This document shows positions 16,944 to 24,762 of a stretch of DNA of 64,000 nt, piece by piece (position 1 is the stretch's first letter; each line of letters starts with the position of its first letter). The position numbers were made by a program, and so were the translations under genes. Under the pieces are notes generated by a model, which saw nothing but the letters and a program-made list of their open reading frames with translations, was not told where the DNA came from and made no database searches. The stretch is from Marvinbryantia sp. (GTDB taxonomy: Bacteria; Bacillota; Clostridia; Lachnospirales; Lachnospiraceae), in assembly GCA_016297895.1 (NCBI GenBank), contig JAEDFS010000004.1, positions 1-64,000 on the forward strand, read 5' to 3'.

Positions 16944-17564
16944 ATGAAAAATCCGCTTCGTTATCAAATCTCAGAGTATGACTGCGGTCCCACTTCCATG
17001 CTCAACGCCATCAGTTATCTGTTTGAACGGGAAGAAATTCCTCCGGAGATTATCCGAAATATTATGCTGTATTGTCTGGATTGCTACAATACGGAGGGGA
17101 TTCCGGGAAAATGCGGTACGTCCACTGCGGCGATGGCGTTTTTAAGCAACTGGATGAATGGCTTTGGAAAGATCGGACAATTGGATATCTCTACGGTCTA
17201 TCTCTCGGGAAAGAGTGTATATCTGGGAAGGGACAGCCGGATCAATGATGCTCTGCGCCGAGGCGGGGCAGCGGTGGTACGCCTGTATTATGAGGTGGAA
17301 CATTATGTGCTTCTGACCGGAGAGCAGGACGGGAAGCTGCTGATGTTTGATCCGTATTATTGGGAAGAGCCTTATGATGAGCCGGATATTCAGATGACGG
17401 AGGATCATCCTTTTGCGTATAACAGGGTGGTGCCTGAATATTATTTTAACAGGGAGTCTTCGGAGACTTATGCACTGGGTCCGTGGGAAGGACGGGAAGC
17501 GGTGATCCTGTTTAACGGGAAAACCAGGCTCACTGAGGAAAAGACCATTGAGTATTTTATCTGA
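16944..17564 (+). CDS. C39-like cysteine peptidase-fold protein
   Basis: 206 residues. The opening RYQISEYDCGPTSMLNAISYL (split around residues 5-25) is the Gln/Cys-helix signature of C39-type papain-fold proteins, with Cys as nucleophile; the His-Asp pair is EHYVLLTG and MFDPYYW. No transporter domain or signal peptide is attached, so it is a free-standing cytosolic member of unknown substrate. It might trim a peptide or an acyl-peptide conjugate. It is 19 bp before an M20 peptidase gene and probably co-transcribed, which suggests a peptide-handling pair. Confidence 0.75.
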   Translation: MKNPLRYQISEYDCGPTSMLNAISYLFEREEIPPEIIRNIMLYCLDCYNTEGIPGKCGTSTAAMAFLSNWMNGFGKIGQLDISTVYLSGKSVYLGRDSRINDALRRGGAAVVRLYYEVEHYVLLTGEQDGKLLMFDPYYWEEPYDEPDIQMTEDHPFAYNRVVPEYYFNRESSETYALGPWEGREAVILFNGKTRLTEEKTIEYFI

Positions 17565-17583
17565 CAGAGGTGTAAGGAGAAAA

Positions 17584-18708
17584 ATGGAGAAAGAAGTTGT
17601 TTCCATAAACCGGGAAAGGCTTTGCAGAGAGTTTGAAAGCTTTACCGCCATCGATTCGGTAAGCTTTGACGAGAGAAAAACGGCAGATAAGCTGAAGGCA
17701 GCTCTGTGTGAATTGGGATTTGAGGTACAGGAAGACAGGGCGGGAGAATATTATGGAGGAAATGCCGGGAATGTCTACGGATTTCTGAGAGGAAATCTGC
17801 CGGGACCGGGCGTTCTTTTGTCTGCCCACATGGATACGGTGTCACCCGGAACAGGGAAAAAGGCAGTCTTTGGAGAAGACGGGATCATTAAAAGCGAAGG
17901 AAATACGGTTCTGGGGGCTGATGATGTGGCCGGAATTGTGGAGATCCTGGAGGGGATCCGATGTGTGCGGGAGGCGGGGCTCTCCCATCGGGACGTAGAG
18001 GTGCTGTTTCCGATTGGGGAAGAAGTCTTTACGAAAGGCACAAAGGTATTTGATTTTTCAAAAATCCGTGCGAAAGAAGCATATGTGCTGGATCTGAGCG
18101 GGGCAGTGGGAACTGCAGCCCTGCAGGCACCGACCCTGATCTCTTTTACGGCAGAAATAACCGGAAAAGCGGCCCATGCCGGATTTCATCCCGAAGACGG
18201 TGTGCATGCCATCGAGATTATGTGCCGGGGAATCAGTGAGATCGCCCAGGGCCGTATCGATGAAGAGACCACGTTCAATATTGGTCTCATATCCGGCGGA
18301 GAAGCAGTGAATATTGTTCCCGATTCCTCCAGCTGCAGAGGAGAAATACGCAGTTTCAGTCATGAGAAGGCGCTGGCTGTACTTGAAGGCACACGGGAGC
18401 AGTTTCGAAAGACGGCAAAAGCGTATCATGCCGGTTTCCGCATGGAAAGTACGGTGGATCTGAAGGCATATCAGGTAAAAAGAGAGACATCGGTGGTAAA
18501 GCGTTTTACGGATGCATGCGGCAGACTTGGAATTCCATGGAACCTGATCCGTACCTTCGGCGGCAGTGACAATCATAATTTCCTGCTTCATGGAATCGAC
18601 GGAATCGTACTGTCCTGCGGCATGTATGAAGTGCATTCTGTGCGGGAATATACGACGGTGAAGGATCTTGAATATGGTGCCGGGCTGGTGGCGGAACTGA
18701 TCCGGTAG
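17584..18708 (+). CDS. M20-family metallopeptidase (PepT-like)
   Basis: 374 residues. Metal-binding motifs of M20 peptidases are clear: LLSAHMDTVSPG (His/Asp), GADDVAGIVEIL (bridging Asp), IGEEVFTKG (catalytic Glu-Glu), and EVHSVREY near the end. The inserted dimerisation domain spans about residues 185-290. This is closest in look to PepT-like tripeptidases of Firmicutes, acting in the cytosol. ATG 17584 follows an AAGGAG site. Confidence 0.88.
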   Translation: MEKEVVSINRERLCREFESFTAIDSVSFDERKTADKLKAALCELGFEVQEDRAGEYYGGNAGNVYGFLRGNLPGPGVLLSAHMDTVSPGTGKKAVFGEDGIIKSEGNTVLGADDVAGIVEILEGIRCVREAGLSHRDVEVLFPIGEEVFTKGTKVFDFSKIRAKEAYVLDLSGAVGTAALQAPTLISFTAEITGKAAHAGFHPEDGVHAIEIMCRGISEIAQGRIDEETTFNIGLISGGEAVNIVPDSSSCRGEIRSFSHEKALAVLEGTREQFRKTAKAYHAGFRMESTVDLKAYQVKRETSVVKRFTDACGRLGIPWNLIRTFGGSDNHNFLLHGIDGIVLSCGMYEVHSVREYTTVKDLEYGAGLVAELIR

Positions 18709-18763
18709 AAGAAAATGGGTATGATATGGCTTAAGTGCCAAAGCACGGACAGGGGGGAATCTT

Positions 18764-20128
18764 ATGAACTATGATGTGATTATTATCGGAGCAGGACCCG
18801 GAGGCATTTTTTCTGCATATGAACTGCTTCATAAAAATGATAAACTGAAGGTGGCTGTGTTTGAAGCAGGGCATTCTCTGGAAAAACGGAAATGCCCCAT
18901 TGACGGAGACAAAGTAAAGAACTGCATCGGATGCAAAAGCTGTTCGATCATGAGCGGTTTCGGGGGTGCAGGGGCATTTTCTGACGGAAAATACAATATC
19001 ACCAATGATTTTGGGGGTACCCTGTACGAGTATATCGGCAAATCCAAAGCTCTGGAACTGATGAAATATGTGGACGAGATCAATATGGCATACGGCGGAG
19101 CCGGTACAAAAATGTATTCCACAGCTGGCACGAAGTTTAACAAAATCTGTCTGCAGAATAAGCTGAAGCTTTTAAATGCTTCTGTGCGCCATCTTGGAAC
19201 AGATATCAACTATGTGGTCCTGGAAAATCTGTATAACGATCTGAAGAACAGGCTGGATTTCTATTTTGACACACCGGTGGAAAAACTGGAAGCAGTGGAT
19301 GGAAAATACCGTATTTTTGCCGGGGACGAAGTATATGAATGCGATAAGTGCATTGTATCCGTAGGACGCAGCGGCAGCAAGTGGATGGAGAAGGTGTGTC
19401 GGGAACTGGAGATTCCCACCAAATCCAACCGTGTGGATATCGGTGTGCGTGTGGAGCTTCCGGCGGTGATTTTTTCTCATCTCACAGATGAACTGTATGA
19501 GAGCAAGATCGTGTACCGTACGGAGAAATTCGAGGACAATGTGCGTACGTTCTGTATGAATCCCAACGGGGCGGTGGTAAGCGAGAATACCAACGGAATC
19601 ATTACCGTAAACGGCCACAGTTATGAGGATCCGGCGAAGCATACAGAGAATACGAATTTTGCCCTTCTTGTGGCGAAGCATTTTTCCGAGCCTTTTAAGG
19701 ACAGCAACGGTTATGGCGAGAGCATTGCCCGCCTGTCCAATATGCTGGGAGGCGGCGTGATCGTACAGCGGTTCGGAGATCTGGTCCGGGGAAGAAGAAG
19801 CAATAAAGCCAGGATCGAGGAAGGACTGGTGCGTCCCACAATGGCGGCGACGCCGGGAGATCTAAGCCTTGTGCTGCCCAAACGGATCCTGGATGGAATC
19901 ATGGAGATGATCTATGCCCTGGATAAAATCGCACCGGGGACGGCAAATGATGATACCCTGCTGTATGGAGTGGAAGTGAAATTCTATAATATGGAAGTGG
20001 CACTGGATGAAAATCTGGAGACGAAATATAAGGGACTGTATGTGATCGGAGACGGAAGCGGCGTGACTCATTCCCTGTCCCATGCTTCGGCCAGCGGTGT
20101 GTATGTGGCGCGAAGGATCTTAAATTAG
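18764..20128 (+). CDS. FAD-dependent oxidoreductase (COG2509-type)
   Basis: 454 residues. The N-terminal dinucleotide-binding motif is DVIIIGAGPGGIFSAYEL (residues 4-21), the C-terminal FAD-closing motif is GLYVIGDGSGVTHSLSHASASG. A cysteine-rich patch CPIDGDKVKNCIGCKSC (residues about 45-61) is typical of the uncharacterised COG2509 flavoproteins and could hold a metal or take part in redox. Substrate unknown. A GGGGG site precedes the ATG. Confidence 0.82.
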   Translation: MNYDVIIIGAGPGGIFSAYELLHKNDKLKVAVFEAGHSLEKRKCPIDGDKVKNCIGCKSCSIMSGFGGAGAFSDGKYNITNDFGGTLYEYIGKSKALELMKYVDEINMAYGGAGTKMYSTAGTKFNKICLQNKLKLLNASVRHLGTDINYVVLENLYNDLKNRLDFYFDTPVEKLEAVDGKYRIFAGDEVYECDKCIVSVGRSGSKWMEKVCRELEIPTKSNRVDIGVRVELPAVIFSHLTDELYESKIVYRTEKFEDNVRTFCMNPNGAVVSENTNGIITVNGHSYEDPAKHTENTNFALLVAKHFSEPFKDSNGYGESIARLSNMLGGGVIVQRFGDLVRGRRSNKARIEEGLVRPTMAATPGDLSLVLPKRILDGIMEMIYALDKIAPGTANDDTLLYGVEVKFYNMEVALDENLETKYKGLYVIGDGSGVTHSLSHASASGVYVARRILN

Positions 20129-20136
20129 GATCATTC

Positions 20137-20176
20137 AAGAATGCCGGGATCCATTTGATCCCGGCATTCTTTTTAA
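20137..20176. terminator. Bidirectional terminator
   Basis: A 15-bp perfect stem AAGAATGCCGGGATC (20137-20151) with GATCCCGGCATTCTT (20157-20171) and T/A runs on both sides. It serves the flavoprotein gene and the convergent LUD operon. Confidence 0.9.
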
Positions 20177-20352
20177 TCTCTGTAATTCTCCGCACATTTG
20201 ACACAGGCGGAGTTCCGGCTGCAGACAAAGGAAGTCATGATATCTTCCGGATAACGGCTGCAGCTTGCTTTTTTGTAGGTTACGGTATGTACTACTCTGG
20301 AGGCGTCTGTGGGACACCGGTAATCATAGTTCTGTGTGTATTCCAGATCCAT
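20173..20352 (-). CDS. Small cysteine-rich protein, 59 residues, unknown
   Basis: Below the usual size cut-off and easy to miss. An AGGAGG site on the minus strand (complement near 20358-20363) leads to ATG 20352; the frame runs 59 codons to TAA 20173-20175, right at the terminator. The product starts MDLEYTQNYDYRCPTDASRV and ends CVKCAENYRD, with five cysteines (13, 31, 44, 50, 53) including CVKC, suggesting metal binding. It sits 13 bp after the LUD gene, so the two are probably co-transcribed. No family recognised. Confidence 0.7.
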   Translation of the reverse strand: MDLEYTQNYDYRCPTDASRVVHTVTYKKASCSRYPEDIMTSFVCSRNSACVKCAENYRD

Positions 20353-20365
20353 GGAAAGCCTCCTT

Positions 20366-20998
20366 TTAGTAACCCAGTGATTCGCCGACTAGAACTACCT
20401 GGATTCTTCCCGGGAACCGGTTAAAGTGAGTCACATGCAGGATGTTGCAGATCTTGGACGGGGAAAGGCAGTTGTGGCAGACGCCGTCCTTTGCACAGGG
20501 AGTTTCCAGCCCGAGACGCATGGTGTTGGGCGGAGCAGCCACGTTATGAGCACGTTTGATGGCGGATTCAAGATCAGTTGCCACTTTGTTCATGCCCACC
20601 AGCAGGATCACATGATCCGGTCCGTAAGAGAGTGCGGCCACCCGGTTGCCGGTCCCGTCGATGTTCACGAGCTGGCCGTCCAGCGTGATCGCATTGGAAC
20701 TCATAAGGAAATAATCGGCGCAGAAGGCCTTGCGGTAAAATGCTTTCATATCTTCCGGTTTTACCGCAGAACGATCCCAGAGTTCCACCGGTGCCTGCTT
20801 CAGCGCATCCAGAAGACCGCTCTCTTTGATGGATTCCGAACCTCCCCAGGTGATGGTGGATCCTTCCGGAATCATGGAGAGGATGAGTTCTGCCGCACTT
20901 TTGCTGTCAGGACAGTAATGGCCGTCCATGCCCCTTTTTTTCAGGGCTTTGATGATCGTGTCGGCCTGTTTTTCATAATAAGATTGTAATACAGTCAT
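20366..20998 (-). CDS. LUD-domain protein (LutC/YkgG-like)
   Basis: 210 residues, a free-standing LUD domain. Visible are the GSTITWGGSESIKESGLLDAL loop (split at about 45-66), DYFLMSSNAITLDGQLVNIDGTGNRVAAL and HVILLVGMNKV. LUD proteins take part in lactate oxidation in LutABC systems, but many stand alone in Clostridia with unknown roles. The C-terminal CAKDGVCHNCLSPSKIC adds a four-cysteine cluster, possibly a metal or Fe-S site. AGGAGG precedes the start. A divergent promoter pair separates it from argS. Confidence 0.85.
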   Translation of the reverse strand: MTVLQSYYEKQADTIIKALKKRGMDGHYCPDSKSAAELILSMIPEGSTITWGGSESIKESGLLDALKQAPVELWDRSAVKPEDMKAFYRKAFCADYFLMSSNAITLDGQLVNIDGTGNRVAALSYGPDHVILLVGMNKVATDLESAIKRAHNVAAPPNTMRLGLETPCAKDGVCHNCLSPSKICNILHVTHFNRFPGRIQVVLVGESLGY

Positions 20999-21021
20999 AA
21001 GAAAGCCTCCTTTTGTCAGTT

Positions 21022-21050
21022 ATTGTATCAGCCTCCCACCATATCGTCAA
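21022..21050 (-). promoter_or_regulatory. Promoter of the LUD gene
   Basis: On the minus strand TTGACG (21045-21050), a 17-bp spacer and TACAAT (21022-21027), about 25 bp before the start. Confidence 0.75.
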
Positions 21051-21058
21051 GAAATGTG

Positions 21059-21087
21059 TTGAAAAACCATTCTTTTGCAAGTATAAT
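21059..21087 (+). promoter_or_regulatory. Promoter of argS
   Basis: TTGAAA (21059-21064), a 17-bp spacer and TATAAT (21082-21087). Only about 70 bp of leader follow, which is too short for a standard T-box riboswitch. Confidence 0.8.
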
Positions 21088-21160
21088 CTTGGTAGCAGTG
21101 AAGAGAACTTGCTGCGGCGAATGATGTATTTTTCAGGGAACATTAAAGGAGTTATCAATT

Positions 21161-22927
21161 ATGGAAAGAATGTTAGACAGAATTGCGCAGGAGCTGATTC
21201 CGGCGTTTGAAAAAGCGGGATATGACCCGTCCTATGCAAAAGTAACCGTGTCCAATCGCCCGGATCTCTGTGAGTTCCAGTGTAATGGAGCCATGGCAGC
21301 CGCAAAAGCATATAAAAAGGCGCCCATTATGATCGCAAACGATGTGGTGGGAAACCTGAAGGATTGTCCGGTGTTTGAAGAGATCAGTGCGGTAAATCCG
21401 GGATTTATCAATATCAGGCTGTCCGGTGAATTCCTGGCAGAGTATCTGAGACGAATGCAGGCAGATAAAGATCTTTCTGTGGAAAAGGCAAAAGAGCCGA
21501 AGACCATCATTGTGGATTACGGCGGAGCGAATGTGGCAAAGCCCCTTCATGTGGGACATCTCCGTTCTGCGATCATTGGAGAAAGCTTAAAACGAATGGG
21601 ACGTTTTATGGGACATAAGGTGATCGGGGATGTGCATCTGGGAGACTGGGGTCTGCAGATGGGTCTGATCATCACAGAGCTTCGCAGACGCCAGCCGGAG
21701 CTTCCCTATTTCCGGGAAGATTTTGAAGGAGAGTATCCCGAAGAAGCGCCCTTTACCATCAGCGATCTGGAAGAGATCTATCCGGCAGCCAGCAAAAAGT
21801 CCAAGGAAGACGAGGCGTATAAGGAAGAAGCCCTGGAGGCTACTTTCCAGCTTCAGAACGGAAAACCAGGTTACCGGGCACTTTGGAATCACATTATGAG
21901 GGTGTCTGTCACGGATCTGAAAAAGAATTACGGAAAGCTGAACGTGGAATTCGATCTGTGGAAAGGGGAATCTGACGCACAGCCCTATATCCCGGATATG
22001 GTGCAGGATCTGAAAGACAGGGGACTGGCCCATGAGGATCAGGGAGCACTGGTAGTGGATGTAAAAGAGGAGACCGATACGAAGGAGATCCCGCCCTGCA
22101 TTATCCTGAAATCTGACGGCGCATCTCTGTATGCCACGACAGACCTGGCAACCATGGTGGAACGAATGAAACTGTATCAGCCGGATGAACTGTTATATCT
22201 GACTGACAAGCGTCAGGAAATGCATTTCATTCAGGTGTTCCGCTGTGCGAAGAAGGCAGGCATCGTAAAAGAAGATACGAAGCTTACGTTCCTTGGCTTT
22301 GGTACCATGAACGGAAAAGACGGCAAACCCTTCAAGACCCGTGACGGAGGAGTCATGCGTCTGGAAAATCTGATCGGAGAGATCAATGAGGAAATGTTCC
22401 GCAAGATCGTGGATAATCACGAGATCGATCCGGAGGAGGCGAAGAAGACTGCCGAGATCGTAGGACTGGCAGCTATCAAGTACGGCGATCTGTCAAACCA
22501 GGCATCCAAGGATTATGTGTTTGATATCGACCGGTTCACTTCCTTTGAAGGAAATACAGGTCCCTATATTCTGTACACCATCGTGAGGATCAAGTCCATC
22601 CTTGCGAAATACGAAAATGCAGGAGGCAGCCTGAACGAAGGTCAGATCCATGCCGCTGTCAATGAAAGTGAAAAGGCATTGATGCTGGAGCTGAGCAAGT
22701 TTAATGCGATGATGGAGACGGCCTGCGAGGAGATCGCACCTCACAAGATCTGTTCTTATATTTATGATCTTGCAAATGCGTTTAACCGTTTCTATCATGA
22801 GACAAAGATCCTGACAGAAGAAAATGAGCAGCAGAAATCATCCTGGATCCATCTTTTGATGCTTACTAGGGATGTCCTGGAGACAGCAATCGATGTACTG
22901 GGCTTTTCTGCTCCGGAAAGAATGTAA
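21161..22927 (+). CDS. argS: Arginyl-tRNA synthetase
   Basis: 588 residues, class I aminoacyl-tRNA synthetase charging tRNA-Arg. It has the N-terminal Add1-type domain (residues about 1-110), the HIGH-equivalent motif NVAKPLHVGHLRSAIIGESL near 125-144, GDWGLQMGLI, and the C-terminal DALR anticodon-binding domain ending EERM-like in APERM. Size is normal for the family. It has its own promoter and terminator and is a single-gene unit. Confidence 0.96.
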   Translation: MERMLDRIAQELIPAFEKAGYDPSYAKVTVSNRPDLCEFQCNGAMAAAKAYKKAPIMIANDVVGNLKDCPVFEEISAVNPGFINIRLSGEFLAEYLRRMQADKDLSVEKAKEPKTIIVDYGGANVAKPLHVGHLRSAIIGESLKRMGRFMGHKVIGDVHLGDWGLQMGLIITELRRRQPELPYFREDFEGEYPEEAPFTISDLEEIYPAASKKSKEDEAYKEEALEATFQLQNGKPGYRALWNHIMRVSVTDLKKNYGKLNVEFDLWKGESDAQPYIPDMVQDLKDRGLAHEDQGALVVDVKEETDTKEIPPCIILKSDGASLYATTDLATMVERMKLYQPDELLYLTDKRQEMHFIQVFRCAKKAGIVKEDTKLTFLGFGTMNGKDGKPFKTRDGGVMRLENLIGEINEEMFRKIVDNHEIDPEEAKKTAEIVGLAAIKYGDLSNQASKDYVFDIDRFTSFEGNTGPYILYTIVRIKSILAKYENAGGSLNEGQIHAAVNESEKALMLELSKFNAMMETACEEIAPHKICSYIYDLANAFNRFYHETKILTEENEQQKSSWIHLLMLTRDVLETAIDVLGFSAPERM

Positions 22928-22944
22928 AGCGAAGAAACCCTGAC

Positions 22945-22986
22945 AAATAGAGTCAATATCAAAATGTGATATTGACTCTATTTTTG
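22945..22986 (+). terminator. Terminator of argS
   Basis: A 17-bp stem (22945-22961 with 22967-22983) with a 5-base loop, T-rich on its 3' side. Confidence 0.9.
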
Positions 22987-22999
22987 TGAAAAGTGCCAG

Positions 23000-23028
23000 T
23001 AGACAGAGAAGAATGTTTGTAGTATGAT
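23000..23028 (+). promoter_or_regulatory. Likely promoter of the kinase/surface-protein operon
   Basis: TAGACA (23000-23005), a 17-bp spacer and TATGAT (23023-23028). It is followed at 23043-23058 by a small hairpin (ACAGGA/TCCTGT) and a T-rich stretch, which could attenuate transcription, and by a 150-bp leader. Confidence 0.5.
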
Positions 23029-23177
23029 GATGTCATCCTAAGACAGGAGAGATCCTGTTTTCTATTCTATTTATTTTATCAGCGGCGTTCGCCGAATCGT
23101 TCACAGAAAAATGTGTGATAGAAAAAATGACAGAGACCCGAAACAGGGCAGAATAACGAAGAGAGGGGGAAGGCTTT

Positions 23178-24740
23178 CTGACAGCCGGAGAATATCTGGA
23201 TGGCAGATACCGGATCATTCGTCGTCTTGGAAGCGGCGGAGAGGGAAGTGTGTATCTGGCTGTTCAGGAACGGATTTATAAGTTTTATGCGGTAAAAATT
23301 CTGGAAAAACGGGAAGAATTCTTTTCAAAGGAAAGTATGGAGCTGTGGAAACGGCTGTCCCATCCGGGACTTCCGGAAATAGTGGATGTGCTGGAGGAAG
23401 AAACCAGGATCTGTATGGTGATGGAATATGTGGAGGGCAAAAACCTGGGAGAACTGCTTGGGACAGGATGCAGACTCTCTTATCGGCAGGTCCTTGGGTG
23501 GGGGATACAGATCTGCGAGATCCTGGAATATCTTCATGGACAGAATCCGCCCATCGTTTTCGGGGATCTCAAACCCTCCAATCTGGTGTGGCAGAAGGAG
23601 AGGATCATTCTGGTGGATCTGGGATCGGCACTGATGCAGAACAGCAGGGGAAGAAAAAGCGGGACAAAGGAATATCAGCCTGACTGGCGGGGCAAGGAAG
23701 ATCTTCCGGATGTGGAGCTTGACATTTACGGTCTTGGGAAGACATTGAAATGTATGCTGACAGTGGGAAGAAGCCGGATTCCGGGGCAGATGCAAAAAAT
23801 GATCGGCAGATGTATTTCCGGGAGCAGGGAGGAACGGTTTTTTACGGTTTCTCAGTGCAGAACTCATCTTGAGCGGCTTCAGTGCAGGAGGTATTTTCTG
23901 GGAATCATGGCTGTACTGGCGGTCTGTGTCATATCAGCAGCAGGGAGGACTCTTCAAATGGAGGAACAGTCCAGGGACACAGAGCTTCTTTACAGAGATC
24001 TGGTAAGAACAGCCGGGGAAAGCCGGGAGGGGGAGCAGAAGCAGCTCCTTGTGGAGGCGATCCGACTGGATCCGGCCTGTGAAACCGGGTATCTGGATTA
24101 TCTGGACAGTCTGCTGGAGGACAGTGTGCTGTCAGAAGAGGAGGATGAAGAACTTTGTGCTCTCCTTGCGGATTCTTCCGGTGACGGGGTCATCCGGGAG
24201 GATCATTTGCGGACAAATGGCAGCAGTTATGGGATCACGGCCTGTCGGATCGGCATGGCATACTGGTATTTTTATCAGGGAGAAGGCGGAAAACGGTATG
24301 CGGTCAACTGGTTTCGAAAGGCACTGGAAGTGCCGGAAGAAGAGTTTGGAGATGAGCTGGGGCGCAGGCGCTGCAGGATCTATGAGAAGATCGGGAGTTA
24401 TCGGATCCGGCTGGAGCATGGGGATAAGACAGGAGAATACAGCATTTCTTTTCGGGAATACTGGGAAGATCTGATGGAGCTGTCGGATACACTGGAAAAG
24501 CCTGGTGAGGAGATGGTCACTCTGTATTGCTGGCAGGAACTGATCTGTCAGATCCTTCATTACAGGATGGAGTTTGAATATGCGGGGATCACCGGAGAAC
24601 AAATGAGAGGTGTGACGGAAAATATCCGTAAAAAAATGGAAAAAATAGAAGAAGAGAACAGATCCATCCGTGACAGGAAAGAGCAGATCAGGGAATATCT
24701 GAAGCTGCTGGAAGAGGAATGGATACAGGAAGCAGAGTGA
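23178..24740 (+). CDS. Transmembrane Ser/Thr kinase-like protein with apparent CTG start
   Basis: 520 residues if it starts at CTG 23178. That start gives (M)TAGEYLDGRYRIIRRLGSGG, the normal opening of bacterial Hanks-type kinases, and follows AGAGGGGG by 8 bases; no ATG, GTG or TTG in frame lies between the stop at 23154 and GTG 23250, which would cut off the glycine loop. Seen: GSGGEG (18-23), Lys40 in YAVKIL, FGDLKPSN (128-135) in place of HRDLKxxN, and DLG (147-149) in place of DFG. A membrane helix lies at about 240-256; the outer 260 residues are helical and possibly TPR-like. Catalytic Asp and Lys remain, so activity is plausible. It leads a run of envelope genes; topology also recalls EssB. 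Confidence 0.75.
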   Translation: MTAGEYLDGRYRIIRRLGSGGEGSVYLAVQERIYKFYAVKILEKREEFFSKESMELWKRLSHPGLPEIVDVLEEETRICMVMEYVEGKNLGELLGTGCRLSYRQVLGWGIQICEILEYLHGQNPPIVFGDLKPSNLVWQKERIILVDLGSALMQNSRGRKSGTKEYQPDWRGKEDLPDVELDIYGLGKTLKCMLTVGRSRIPGQMQKMIGRCISGSREERFFTVSQCRTHLERLQCRRYFLGIMAVLAVCVISAAGRTLQMEEQSRDTELLYRDLVRTAGESREGEQKQLLVEAIRLDPACETGYLDYLDSLLEDSVLSEEEDEELCALLADSSGDGVIREDHLRTNGSSYGITACRIGMAYWYFYQGEGGKRYAVNWFRKALEVPEEEFGDELGRRRCRIYEKIGSYRIRLEHGDKTGEYSISFREYWEDLMELSDTLEKPGEEMVTLYCWQELICQILHYRMEFEYAGITGEQMRGVTENIRKKMEKIEEENRSIRDRKEQIREYLKLLEEEWIQEAE

Positions 24741-24762
24741 ATCAGGGAAGGGTGGAATAGAA

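Noticed and set aside
21001..21160. T-box riboswitch before argS
   Set aside because: The leader after the promoter is about 70 bp, too short, and no T-box sequence is seen.
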